From contig NC_063068.1 of assembly GCF_022605165.1 (NCBI RefSeq), positions 3,162,001 through 3,226,000 of the forward strand: a stretch of DNA of 64,000 bases. Direction: 5' to 3'. The position numbers were made by a program, and so were the translations under genes. Source of the stretch: Purpureocillium takamizusanense. Its lineage: Eukaryota > Ascomycota > Sordariomycetes > Hypocreales > Ophiocordycipitaceae. Position 1 is the stretch's first letter. Each line of letters starts with the position of its first letter. The notes beneath the pieces are model-generated. The model was given only the letters and a program-made list of their open reading frames with translations. It had not been told where the DNA came from and ran no database searches. Shown piece by piece: positions 48,007 to 59,014 of the stretch.

Positions 48007-48284
48007 CCCGTCGTTGCGACCCGACCAATCCTCCGACTTTCACTCGATCGATCCTGTCCTCCCGAGAGGTCCACGCATAGTCGCCCTGCCCGGACTCTCT
48101 TGCTCACGCACCCACGCACGACGACGACCGCCCCATCCCCATGGCAACTACCTACTAGTCAACGACAGCGCGCGACAACAGCTCCCATTGATGACTTGAC
48201 GATACCGAGGAGCGTTTCCCCCGCCGACCATCCCGCCATCTTCCGCCGTCCGCCTTCCGCCTTCCGCCTTGGCCGTCCGCAGCC

Positions 48285-50055
48285 ATGTTCCCCTCGGTGC
48301 GGCGCTGGCTGCGCAACAACAGGACCCCAATTGCCGTCGGCGTGGGCGTTGTCGGCGCCGGCTACGTCGTCACCCAATATGTCCTGTCCAAGCTCAACGA
48401 CGCGCGCGAGCGCATGAGCAGCGAGCGCATCGCCAAGGAAAAGTGAGCGCACCCATTCTCTTCTGCCTTGCTGATCGCCCCGCGGGCCCTCCTGCCCTTC
48501 CCCCCCCGACGTGCTGGCAGCGCAATGCTAACGGAAAACGCTGCTGCAGTCTGCGCCGCCGCTTCGAGCAAAACCAAGAGGACTGCACCTTCACCGTGCT
48601 GGCCCTCCTCCCCACAGCCACGACCAACGTCCTTGCCGCGCTCAACACCGAGCAGATCACATACGAGATCCAGCAAATCAAGGGCACCACCAAGAGCCTT
48701 AAACCGGGGAGCGCCGAGTCCACCGCCAGCCCCCCCAGCATCGCCGATACCGCCATGACGGAGGAGGATGGCAAGAGCATGGCCAGCCTGCAGAGCGAGA
48801 GCGGCGTCCACGCCAGCCAGGTCGTCGCGCCCGCGCCCTCGCCCTCGCCCTTTGCGCCATCTGGGGAGGCAGGCCAACAAGACGGCGGCGCGCAAAGAAC
48901 ACGCAAGTCCAAGAGGCAGCTCTGGGATGACCTGGCCATCAGCGGTATGTCGAAAGCCCCCCCCCTCCCTCTCTTTTTTCCAAATGCCCGACTGCTAATC
49001 GCGCCGCTTGCGTCCTTGCAGCCGTCACAAGAGCATTCACCCTCATCTACACACTCGCCCTCTTGACCATGTTCACCCGCATCCAGCTCAACCTGCTCGG
49101 CCGGCGCAGCTACCTCTCCAGCGTCGTAGCGCTCGCCACCGGGGCTCAACAGGCCACCATTAGCCTCGAGAACAACGACGACGACAACACGGAGCAAGAC
49201 TACGGCAACGACTTTGACACGAACCGCAAGTACCTTACCTTTAGCTGGTGGCTGCTCAACAAGGGCTGGGTCGACATAATGCACCGCGTCGAGAGCGCCG
49301 TCCGCACTGTCTTTGGCAGCCTCAGCCCGAGAGACCTGGTGAGCTTCGAGCGCTTCGGCGAGCTCACCATGGATGTGAGGAAGCTCGTCGAGGGCGCCAC
49401 CCCCGAGGAGCGCCGGAGGTCAGATTGGCTCAAGTTCCTGCTCCCCCCACAGGAACGGGAGGACGAGGTCATCCGGGAGTCGGGCATCCTCGAGGACAAC
49501 GCGACGATGCAGGCGGGGAGCAGCTCGGAGCCGGCGCTGAGGCGGCTGCTCGACGAGACGGCGGACCTGATAGAGTCGCCCGCCTTCTCCCACGTCCTAA
49601 CCCTCATCCTCGACGCCGGCTTCTCCACGCTCGTCGACAAGAAGCTTGCCGTCGAGGCCTTTGAGCTGCCCCCGCAGCAGGACACCAGCCTCCTGCCGTC
49701 CGCCTTGTCGGCCGCGGACCAGCGGCGCACCAAGCACATCCTGCTGCCCAAGATCCTGTCCGTCCTGACGCGCCAGGCGCACGCCATCGGCAACGGCATG
49801 CCCAACCAGTACCTCGAGGACATGGAGACGGTCCGCGCCCTCGAGGCCTTTGCCGCCGTCGTCTACTCGAGCAACTGGGAGAACGAGATCCGCGACGAGG
49901 GGCTCATGGACAGCGCCGTGCACGTGAGCAAGGAGGACCTGGCCAAGGGCCGCCAGCCCGCCGCCCCCGCCCCCGGCGAGCAGAGCATCGTCATGGTGGA
50001 CGAGCCGGGCAGCCTGGAGAGCGCGTGGGAGAGGGCCGTGGAGAAGAAGCCATAA
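48285..50055 (+). CDS. PEX3: Peroxin-3, peroxisomal membrane biogenesis factor
   Basis: Exons 48285-48442, 48550-48944 and 49022-50055 (introns 107 and 77 bp) give 528 residues. Pex3 is the membrane receptor for Pex19 carrying peroxisomal membrane proteins, and in fungi also anchors pexophagy and inheritance factors. The N terminus has the basic RRWLRNNRTP, then a transmembrane segment at about residues 15-35 (IAVGVGVVGAGYVVTQYVL), then the family signature RRRFEQNQEDCTFTVLALLP, which the first exon join restores. A Ser/Pro/Ala-rich low-complexity linker occupies about residues 100-170. The helical cytosolic domain follows (AVTRAFTLIYTLALLTMFTRIQLNLLGR, then YLTFSWWLLNKGW). The C terminus EKKP reads straight to the stop. 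The protein is longer than yeast Pex3 (441), mainly through linkers. Confidence 0.95.
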
Positions 50056-50686
50056 CAGCTCGTTGGTTGATGACAGTCATCGGGCTCCATGTACTAAATA
50101 TCTACGTGCTATTTTTTTCCCTCCATATATCCGCGACATACAGGGTGTATTCCGGCGCCGGAAGGGGGGCATACGGCCAAGGCTCATCATCGTGGCTGAT
50201 ATATAGGCAGGTTGACTGGTGAGCTACATCGATCATACATTACATTTATGCCTATACAGTCGGTTGCCTCAGCAGCCAGCCGTGCGGTTGCCCTCGCAGA
50301 GGGGCTAGTACTAGGACCCGTAAAGCGAGCAGCCTCCTGTTCTGGGGGCAATTCCATGTGCCTGTTCTCGTGACCGCACTGCGGTGTCGTCCACAACATC
50401 TCGCACGAGCGACCAACCGCACTGGTGTCGTGCTCTGCGGTCGAGGCTAGAGCATGTCGCCTAATCGTGCCATCCATGTGATCATCGTACAGTTCCCGGT
50501 AGAGGAGGCGCGGTCAACGACCCCGGCCGCGACTTCTAGGTAGCGACGCCGCGCCACGACAGCGCCGTCATGAAGGGTGCTGCTCCTCAGAGGCAGAGCA
50601 AGCTTCTTTGGCTCCCTCCGGGGAAAACCCCCCCTTGCGACCTACTTGACGTGCAGGAGGTCTTTTTTTTTTCCGCCGCCAATCCG
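50056..50686. other. Convergent 3' flanks of PEX3 and BET5
   Basis: 631 bp between stop codons facing each other. A T run lies at 50663-50672. No gene was seen. Confidence 0.6.
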
Positions 50687-51466
50687 TCACATCAGTCCTC
50701 GAATGAACTGATCCACGCCCAGCTCAAACAGCTCGTTCCTGACGCCGACACCGCCCTTGTGCTCGACCGGCGCGAGTGGATTCTTGACAACTGCAGACGT
50801 GAATGAGAGAGTCCGTCAGCATGCCGTAGCAAAACGAAAAGAGGAGAAAAGGAGGGGTGAGGACACGACGCACCGTATTCGACCCAGAGGTTAATGTAAA
50901 TCTGGTGCAGCACGTTGCGCATGCTCGCGCTCCCCGTGTCGGTGAGCAGGACGAAGCGCAGGTTGGCGGGCGTCTCGTAAAAGTGCAGCTTGTACTGTCC
51001 CGTCCGGTAGCTGATGAAGGCGTCGTCGTCGCCACCCAGCTTGCGCACCATGTTGCGCAGCGAGAAGACGGTGCCGAAGACGAGCTTGGCGTCGTCTGAG
51101 CTTGCCGACACGGCGGCCGGCCCCGTCGACCGCGCCGCCGGCGCTGTTGCCGCTGCTGCTGCTGCTGCTGCTGCTGTCGTTGTCGTTGCTGATGACGATG
51201 ATGATGCTGTCGCTGCAGCAGAGGCAGACGATGCTGATGTCGGGCGGGCGGACGGCGGCGGCGGCGGCGGCGGCGGCGGGAGCCACGACTTGGCGTAGAT
51301 GCACTCGGCTGTAGGTAGGTTGAGAACCGCCGTGTCAGCTCTTTCTCTCTCTCTGTGAATCTCTGTGTCTCCGTGCCTGCACCACATCTCGCACCGGGAG
51401 AGGGTGGTCTATTGGGGCGGTTTGCTCACTGTGCCGGTCAAAGATGTAAAAGGAGTAGACGACCAT
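50687..51466 (-). CDS. BET5: TRAPP complex subunit BET5 (TRAPPC1)
   Basis: Exons 51430-51466, 50874-51308 and 50687-50790 (introns 121 and 83 bp) give 191 residues. Bet5 is a small longin-fold subunit of the TRAPP tether, the exchange factor for Ypt1 in ER-Golgi traffic and autophagy. The 37-base first exon encodes MVVYSFYIFDRH, the family's hallmark start. Later blocks DDAKLVFGTVFSLRNMVRKL, ISYRTGQYKLHFYETPANLRFVLLTD and NVLHQIYINLWVEYVVKNPL, plus the end LGVDQFIRGLM, match Bet5 throughout. Yeast Bet5 is 159 residues; the extra length is a 61-residue insert at about residues 23-83 made of nine Pro, then mostly Ala, Ser and Thr, in the loop after the first strand. Confidence 0.93.
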
Positions 51467-52584
51467 GGTCGATGGAGGCGGCGTCGGCCGCGCGACTGAG
51501 GGGCGAGGCGATAAATGAAGAGGGGGAGGGCGTTCCCGAGGTCAGCTACTACTCGGGTAGGCGACTGGATCAGGGCGGTCGGTGCTGGTGGTGCGCGCCC
51601 TGGGGGAGTCGGCGCCGTCCCGTCGTCGGCGTCGTCGTCGCGTGCTGCCGATACGCAGCGTGGTATGGTGTTGAGTTGACGTTGGCTTTAGATTGCCCAC
51701 CTGAAGTGTGGCTGATGCGACCGTCGGTCTGCGGTGTGCTGTTGCGTTGCGGGTTCCGGGGCAGGTTCCCGCGTGCCACAGCTCATCCTAGGTGACGGGA
51801 GCCCTGGAGAGCTCCAGCCCAGGGCTACCTAAGTAGGTACCGGGCACCTATCTACCTACCCCGGGTTACCTGGAGCTACCAGGTACCTACTAGGTGTGTG
51901 CTGAGGATGGCGCAGGGAGGTGGCTGTCCGGTGGCTTGAGTCGCCCTGTGGCAGGTCGCCCGACCAGGTGGTAGGTACTATTAGTGGAGTGGAGGCTCAA
52001 CTGCACCCGGAACTGCCCCGCGCCCCCCCCCCCCACCCTGCTTCCATCCGTCTGTCTGCCCCTCCCAAAATCCATCGTCCGGCATCCCAGCTTGGGAGCT
52101 TCCTCGTCTCAGCCCAAGCCTCTTATCCCTCCGCGACTGCAGCTCGAGTCCGTGTTCCCATTTCATCTCGAACCGGGCTAATTTCCACCGTGGACCGGCG
52201 AGGACACCTGGCGCGAGTACTGGCTCTTTCGTTCCGTCGCCTGGCCCCCCCCCGACGCTTCCTCCTCCGCGTGGTCCAGGATCCTTTATCTGAGCTGCGT
52301 CCACGGCTCGACTTGCATCTCACTCGTGCATCTTCAGGGCTCGCATCCTAGTCTTCACCTGGAGTCGCAGCGCACACCGCTGGTGCGATCTCATTCACTC
52401 TCGCAAACGTCACATGTCGGCCAAGACCGGGGTGTTGGAAGCGTCCTATACCGCACTTCTCTCCATCATTCCCTAACTACCACCACCGCTGTTCAGCGTC
52501 AACCTCCCATTGCTGGCCGACGTCTGGCTACTGCTGCGAGCTGGACCTAATTCCACTACCGATAAAGATAAAGGGCGCTCCGTA
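51467..52584. promoter_or_regulatory. Divergent promoter region of BET5 and the kinase gene
   Basis: 1.1 kb between two start codons. A cluster of TACCTA/TAGGTA words spans 51825-51895. 52020-52470 is pyrimidine-rich, typical of a leader for the plus-strand kinase gene. No gene was seen. Confidence 0.55.
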
Positions 52585-54773
52585 ATGAAACCTACACACG
52601 CAATGTCAAGCCCGATGCTGGCTGGACCGGAGGCGCCTGCGTCCCCCAAAGTCACCGTCGATGATGCTGACGCCGGCCGCTCGACAACGTCTCTTCCGGT
52701 TACCTTGTAAGTCGGAGGCACGTTCAGAGGCTAATCAAGCTGACCTCTGGCGGCCCTCGCCCCATCAGATCTGAGCCTGAGCGTCCGGCCCTGCGAGGCT
52801 TCGCTAGTCCTCTACGCCATCACAAACGTACTCCCAGCGCTCACCGCGAGATCAAGGTTGGTTGTGCCATACGCCTTGTCGTTTCATGGGTGGCAATTTT
52901 TCTAACCTTATTTCGAAATAGGAGACGCTGGATGCTCGTGTCGAGTTCACCAGCGACGAGTCCGACGGAAGGACGTACCATAGGATCAACCAGTATGTCA
53001 TCATGGAGGAGATAGGGCGAGGTTCGTACGGCGCCGTCCACCTGGCAACGGATCATCTGGGCCGTGAGTTTGTGAGCTCTCCCCAATGTCGTGTAGCGTC
53101 TCGCGCCTGGTATCTTACTGTCAGGACAGGCCGTCAAGGAGTTCTCCAAGACCCGTCTGAGAAGACGTGCGCAATCCCATCTCCTGCGACAGGGCCCTTC
53201 TGGAACCCCTCGCGATCGGCTATCCCCCCGGAGCGGTCGCCCTGGGACACCCCAACTGAGTGGCCTGCGTGCTAGCGAGAGTAAAGACGCCTTGTTTCTC
53301 ATCAGGGAGGAAATCGCCATCATGAAGAAGCTAAATCATCCCAACCTGGTTCAGCTCATAGAAGTGCTCGATGATCCCGAAGAGGACTCCCTCTACATGG
53401 TACTTGAAATGTGCAAGAAGGGCGTCGTCATGAAGGTTGGCCTGGATGAGGATGCCGATCCCTACAACAGCGAGACTTGCCGGTACTGGTTTCGCGATCT
53501 CATACTGGGCATCGAGTATCTCCACGCCCAGGGCGTCATCCATCGCGACATCAAGCCTGACAATCTTCTGTTGTCAGGCGATGAGGTCCTCAAGGTGGTC
53601 GACTTTGGCGTCTCAGAGATGTTTGAGAAGCCAGAAGACATGAGAACGGCCAAGTCGGCGGGCTCGCCGGCGTTCCTACCCCCTGAGCTGTGCGGCAAAC
53701 ACCAGGAAGTCTCGGGCAAGGCCGCCGACATTTGGTCAATGGGCGTTTCGCTCTACTGCCTCAAGTACGGCAGGATACCGTTCAACAGGCCAGGCGTGCT
53801 GGAGATTTACGAAGCAATCAAGGAGGAGGACCCCCGTATACCTGAAGACGAGGATCCAGCCTTTGTTGATCTGCTTCACCGCATCTTGGAAAAGGACCCC
53901 GACAAGCGCATCACCATGGCCGAGCTCCGAGTAGGTTCCCCCCCGGTGGAGAGGTCCTTGCCCCGTGAGAAGGATGCTGACTAGCTTTGCCAGGATCACG
54001 CCTGGGTGACGAAGGGCGGCATCGATCCCTTGTTGTCCGCCGAGGAGAACTGCGCGCACCTCGTCGAGGCTCCAAACGAGCTGGAGATCAACCGAGCGTT
54101 TACCCGCAAGATGAACCATCTCTTGTCCGTCATGAAAGCCATTCATCGTTTCAGGTCCTTGCTCCTCGACATCCGGGCGCGGTCAGGAGCGCCTCCCGGG
54201 CCTTCCAAGCCATCGCCAGGCCCAGGCAGCACCCCTGTTGTGGCCGGACCGGCCGAGCAGCGCGCAGAGGCCGAGGAAATCGAGGCGCTCATCAAACAGC
54301 GCCGCGATCTGCTCCGCCAAGAAGACGACGACGAGGCCGACAAGGGCCACCACGCTCGCGACGTCGCCGACCAGGAACCCCTGTTCCTAGGTATCGGCAC
54401 CGGAGCCAGAGACGCCTTCGCCATGGACGAAGCCACGCCCGACGTGGTTGCCGACTCTCCCACTGCGGTCGACTTCAATGTCTATGACCGTGCCTACGAG
54501 GAGGCGATAGAGAAGCAGATGAAGGTGGCCAAGACCGGCAAGCCGACTCTGTACCTGACCAAGTTCGTCAAGGAGACGGAGCATTTCAAGAAGCTTGAGA
54601 ATCTCGTCGAGGGTACAGTTTTGTCGCCGCCCGTGCTCAAGGCCGAGGTCAAGGAGTCGAAAGAGCACCTGCAGCGCCACATCGCGAACGCGCCGAGCGG
54701 CAAACTGGCGCAACTCGTCTCCAAAATTGGCATCTCGGACACGCAAGCGCCTAAGACACGGTCACCGGAGTGA
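52585..54773 (+). CDS. Ser/Thr protein kinase, CaMKK/SNF1-activating-kinase type
   Basis: Exons 52585-52706, 52769-52856, 52922-53071, 53130-53930 and 53994-54773 (introns 62, 65, 58 and 63 bp) give 646 residues. The Gly loop is GRGSYG at 102-107, the ATP-binding lysine is K123 (AVKEF), the catalytic loop HRDIKPDN has D260, DFG begins at D278, and the activation segment is AGSPAFLPPELC at about 296-307. An Arg/Pro-rich insert between the lysine and the C-helix (RLRRRAQ to SESKDALF) and the SPAFLPPE sequence mark the CaMKK branch, which includes fission yeast Ssp1 and budding yeast Sak1, Tos3 and Elm1, kinases that phosphorylate the Snf1/AMPK T-loop. The first ATG at 52585 is used; a second at 52603 is possible. 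The C-terminal 250 residues contain a short homologous extension (TRKMNHLLSVMKAIHRFRSLL), then disordered sequence. Which paralogue it is cannot be settled here. Confidence 0.9.
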
Positions 54774-57700
54774 ACACGCCCCGTCGCCCTGTGGTTGGAC
54801 AAAGACGACGGGCCGCGGCTCTGTGTCGCAGTTCAGTTCCAGATATCGCAGTCTAGAACAAAGGCAATTCCTTCTTCGACGATTCGACGCTGTCGCAGGT
54901 CTTGGCGACGCACATGATAACCAGCATCATGCATGCCAACAGTCACCGAGCGTCTCTTTTTCGACGGCGCCAAGGCCCCCAGGTCAGGCTTTGCTCACCG
55001 CTCACCGCTCACCGGTGTCCACCCTGCGTGCTTGGCGGGCGGGCGGCGATTCCCACACAGCCTCGCACACAATGTCGGGTTTTATCACGGTCAAGCGAGG
55101 CGGCATCACTAGTCCGAGCTTGACACTGCGGAACAACGGGGGGGTGCCTGGGGCGCTGATTCCCTGTCGCGACAACCGCCGAAAGACAGTGGTACCTGGT
55201 GGTCTTTTTTTTTCCTTTTGCGAGCACCGATGGCCGGAGGTATGTCGACTCGACAACGGAGGTGGGCAGGGATTGAGTCTGAGAGGCAACAGGGTTCCTA
55301 CTGTCAACTCAGCTGAGACCGCCCTCGAGCCGAGTCAGGCAGCTAGGGAAAACATAGCGACTGGTCAGTGCTGACGGTGCGTAGAGGCGGGCTATCCTAT
55401 GCCAACACCTGCGGCACTTGAGACGACAACGCGGAACGAATCGACGGCTCGCCGCTGCCCGGTTGCTGGAGGCTCGTGACCCAGAGGTTCTGCCAGCGAC
55501 CGGAACAATCCTGACCGCCAAGGCGATGATGCAGCTCTTGAAAGGGGGGTTGGCAAGGATGGTGGGCTCGGCTCGCGCGGCTTGGCGTGCGTACATATGC
55601 AACCATGACCGCCGCCGTGCATGCGGCTCGCTCGTGCCGTTCTCAACATCGGAATCTACACGCTGAGGGCGGAATTGAAATCTGGCTGGAGCCACTGGTG
55701 GTCGAGATGTGGTGCACGGGGCACACGGAGGTTGATACGCGGTCGCGCCGAGACTGACTGGGCGAACAAGACAACGACTCAGAAGCAGGGTGTCTCGACA
55801 CTTTGTTGGATACAGGGGAGCCGATTGGGCAATAAGTGCATGCGTTCCCTGGCTGCTACCCAAGCTGGAGATTGGGGCGAGGCACGAGGGTCACTCGAGG
55901 GAAGTGCGGTACTGGTGTTGGGGCGAGGCGACACTGCATCTCTTGGGTATGGCAGCCGAGGTCTTTTGAAGGCCACGGGTTTTTCGGTGCCAAGACGGTG
56001 TCGCGCGAAGCGCTTATTGTTGATGGGTGGAGAGGATGCGGGAGACGGGCCGTCGCGTCAGGCGTACGTATGCGTATGTACGAAGCGGTTCTGGGTCATA
56101 AGTATACAAGGCACTAAGTAAGTGCTACCACAAGTACCGGCCGCATAGGGCCGTTCTGGAGCCATGCACGTTTTGTCGCAACGATGCACAAGCCTACTAG
56201 GCATGTATTTGCCCTGAGCGGGCTAGTACTAGCACATGTTCAGGTGCAATACTTCTGGCCTGGCAATCTTGTCACAAATGAACACATGTGAGGCGCAGAA
56301 GTGGGGGGTTTGGAGCAGTATCAGCTTCTCGACTACATGTACTGCACGTAGCACCACTGGCCGAGCATGTAAGTGTCGGCCGAACGAACAGTCGGCACGG
56401 CACGGTGGCAAGGATGTATGTGGTTGTCAGCTCTGAGCCAGGGCCACTTTTCACATTGGCTGCAGGGAAGTCCCTGGCCGGCCATGGCGGGGGAGACCAC
56501 CAAGCAAGCAGGCAAGCAAGGTAGAACGACGAACCGAGTCGGTCGAGTGGCACAACAAGTGTTCCTCCCTTCGTCATTGATGATGTCGGCGAGACCGTTT
56601 GGGAGAGGAAGGGGGGCGGGCAGCTACGTCTTGGGTTGACAGGGTTGGGCTGGGATGGAGGGGGCGCAATGTCACTTGATGCGTCATAAAACGAGGCGAC
56701 GACTACGACGACGAACAGACGAAGTGGTGGCAGGCGGCGTGTATTGATGTAAAGTGGTCCGCTGCAGCGTAGGTATTACGAAGCACACACAACCTTATCA
56801 GGCAGCACACGTGAAGGGGCTGCATAACAAAAAGTGCTGTGCTGTAACTAACCTACAGTAGAGTACTAAGAGCAGATGCGGGGAGGGCCCGGGCAGAGAG
56901 AGCGACGGAGAGTTGGGGGGGGGAAAGTGAGAGATGGGGGAAAGAAATGCCTCATTATCTCGCGAGGGGATGGGATACGTATGGGGGATGGATGCGGGCT
57001 TTCGGAGGACGGGGGTGGGAGGAAGGGGGCGGGGGAGCGTTGTATTTGTTTGTATATGTTGGAGCAGATGCTCATACAAAGAGTACAGACAGCTACAGTT
57101 GGCAGCACATATATCGTCTGAAGTGACTGTCTGACTGACTACTGACTTCATTGTGAGGACATCATGGATGACTGGCGGATGTGTGGATGCCACTGCGGGC
57201 GCGCGCGCCTCATGATCGTCGTTTCTGAATCTCCTGCGGCGCGCTGCGCTGCGCTCCTGCAGCAGGCACGCACGCGACTTCGGGACGTGGCCGGGCATGC
57301 TGCTGGCATCTGGCTACACTAACGTAGTCACTAATAACGTTGCTAGTAGCTAGCTGGCAGGGGCGGGCAGGCGGGGGGTGGCTTGGGAGCAGCAGCGAGA
57401 CGCGCGCGGCGTTGGAGGCCGTCGAAGGGGGTCCCATCGTCGTCGTCGTCGTCGTGGGGAGGGGGTTAGAAGTAGTTACTAGTTGAGGGGAGGGAGGAGT
57501 CTCGGCGCAGCGCGGATGGGGGGGGGATGCAATGCACATGCACATGTGCATATAGCCCCCGGGGGGGGAAGTGGTGTGCGGGAGGGAGAGAGAGCCGACG
57601 AAGTAATAAAGTATGAAGAAAAAAGGGCTGTGGGTTTTTCTTTCCATGTCGAATTGATGGACGCAGTGGTTTTCCGTAGGGGGGGCCTCAAGGCATGGTG

Positions 57701-58112
57701 AGAGCGGCCGCACATGGATGGGATGCGAATGCACATGCATGCATGCGGCTGCTAGGGTGGGTGGTGGTGAAGAAAGATGATGATGAAGACGAACATGAAG
57801 ATGAAGATGAAGATTAAAACGAGGAGGGTCGAGGGTCTGGGGGTTGTTGACACGGCGGCGGCGGGGGGGAAGAACACGCCAGGGCCGGGACGCGGTCCGT
57901 CACGAAAGAAGGGGGCCGGTCGTGCAGTCGAATCTTTGTCATTTTTGTTTCTTCTTCCCCTCTCTCTTTATGCCTCGTGCGCCAAGGGGGTCATTTCCGT
58001 TGCATTGATATTTCATTACATACATGTACGAAGTAGTTACGTCGTTGGCATCGCTGTCGTCGTGGGCGTGGGCGTGGCATGGGGGGCACAGAGCCATCCA
58101 TTATTACCTATA

Positions 58113-58136
58113 GGTTAGTACTGTAAGTACTAAACC
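58113..58136. repeat. TTAGTACT inverted repeat
   Basis: GGTTAGTACT and AGTACTAAACC are inverted around GTA, with one unmatched base. It is one of several TTAGTAC/GTACTAA palindromes in the intergenic DNA. Confidence 0.65.
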
Positions 58137-58422
58137 CAGCGTGTTGGTGTTCGGTGAGTGGGGCACGTGTATGCTATACTTTGGTCTACTAAGTTACCTA
58201 CAAGGCACGGCCCCGGAGACCAGCCGTGCAGGTTCATGTCCTGCGGCTCGTCGCATTATCACTACTAGGGATGGATATTGCTTGGGGGCCAGATGGATGA
58301 ACAGACAGATACGCAGATGCCTTGCCACTTGAGATAACCTTTTTTGCCTGCCGCCCGCCCGCCCGCTCGCTCGCCGTACAGGGCCATGCCGTGGACCGGG
58401 TCGGCGGGGCGGCGGCCGCGGG

Positions 58423-58449
58423 CGCATCGCATCGCATCGCATCGCATCT
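58423..58449. repeat. (GCATC)n pentanucleotide repeat
   Basis: Five consecutive GCATC units in gene-free DNA. Confidence 0.85.
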
Positions 58450-58971
58450 TTCTCGAGCAGCCCTGGCTGCCCAAGGGGGCTATGCAGTGTTACCTGCCTT
58501 GCTACATGTATGTACTACCAGACATGACGACTCATCACCTACAGTCCTTTCTCGATAAACTAGTATCGGAGTGGGCGGTCGGTCGGTCGGGGAGGGGGGG
58601 GGCCCAGAGTGAGACAAGGAGACCGGAGAGCTGGGGCGGGAGAAACATGGATGGTGTGAGTGCCAGAGGTCTTGGGGATGTGACCACCGGCGGCGGCGGC
58701 GGCGGCGGCGGCGACTCATAAATCCCCGGCCGCCCGACGTCGACTAACAGTTGAGCGGGATCCGCGCACGCCGAAGAAGAGTCTCTGGGAGCAAGGAAGG
58801 GCGAGACGAGCTACGCTATGTAGCATGTACCCAACCAAGCATGTACAAAGTGAAATGTGTAATGTAGTATGTATTTATGTACTACCAGATGTGAACAGAC
58901 GAGGCAGGCAGCTTGTCGCGGGCTGCGCGCACGCACGACTGACGGACTGACGGACTGACACAAAAATCAAC

Positions 58972-58973
<2 letters not shown>

Positions 58974-59012
<39 letters not shown>
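58974..59012. repeat. (CA)n microsatellite
   Basis: About 15 uninterrupted CA units. A shorter CA run lies at 59275-59293. Confidence 0.9.

Positions 59013-59014
<2 letters not shown>

Larger units (their letters stand above)
46044..48284. promoter_or_regulatory. Divergent intergenic region between ATG101 and PEX3
   Basis: 2.2 kb holding both promoters. It includes a GTGTGT stretch near 46375-46415, a run of 19 G at 46465-46483, (CCAT)n at 46699-46727, CTG triplets near 46780-46800 and TCG/CAT triplets at 47921-48006. The last 250 bp before PEX3 are pyrimidine-rich. No gene was seen. Confidence 0.55.

Noticed and set aside
58224..58240. GCAGG-TTCATGT-CCTGC, a T-arm-like stem and loop of a tRNA
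   Set aside because: Position 58 of the T loop is T instead of the invariant A, and no acceptor stem, D arm or anticodon arm can be drawn around it.
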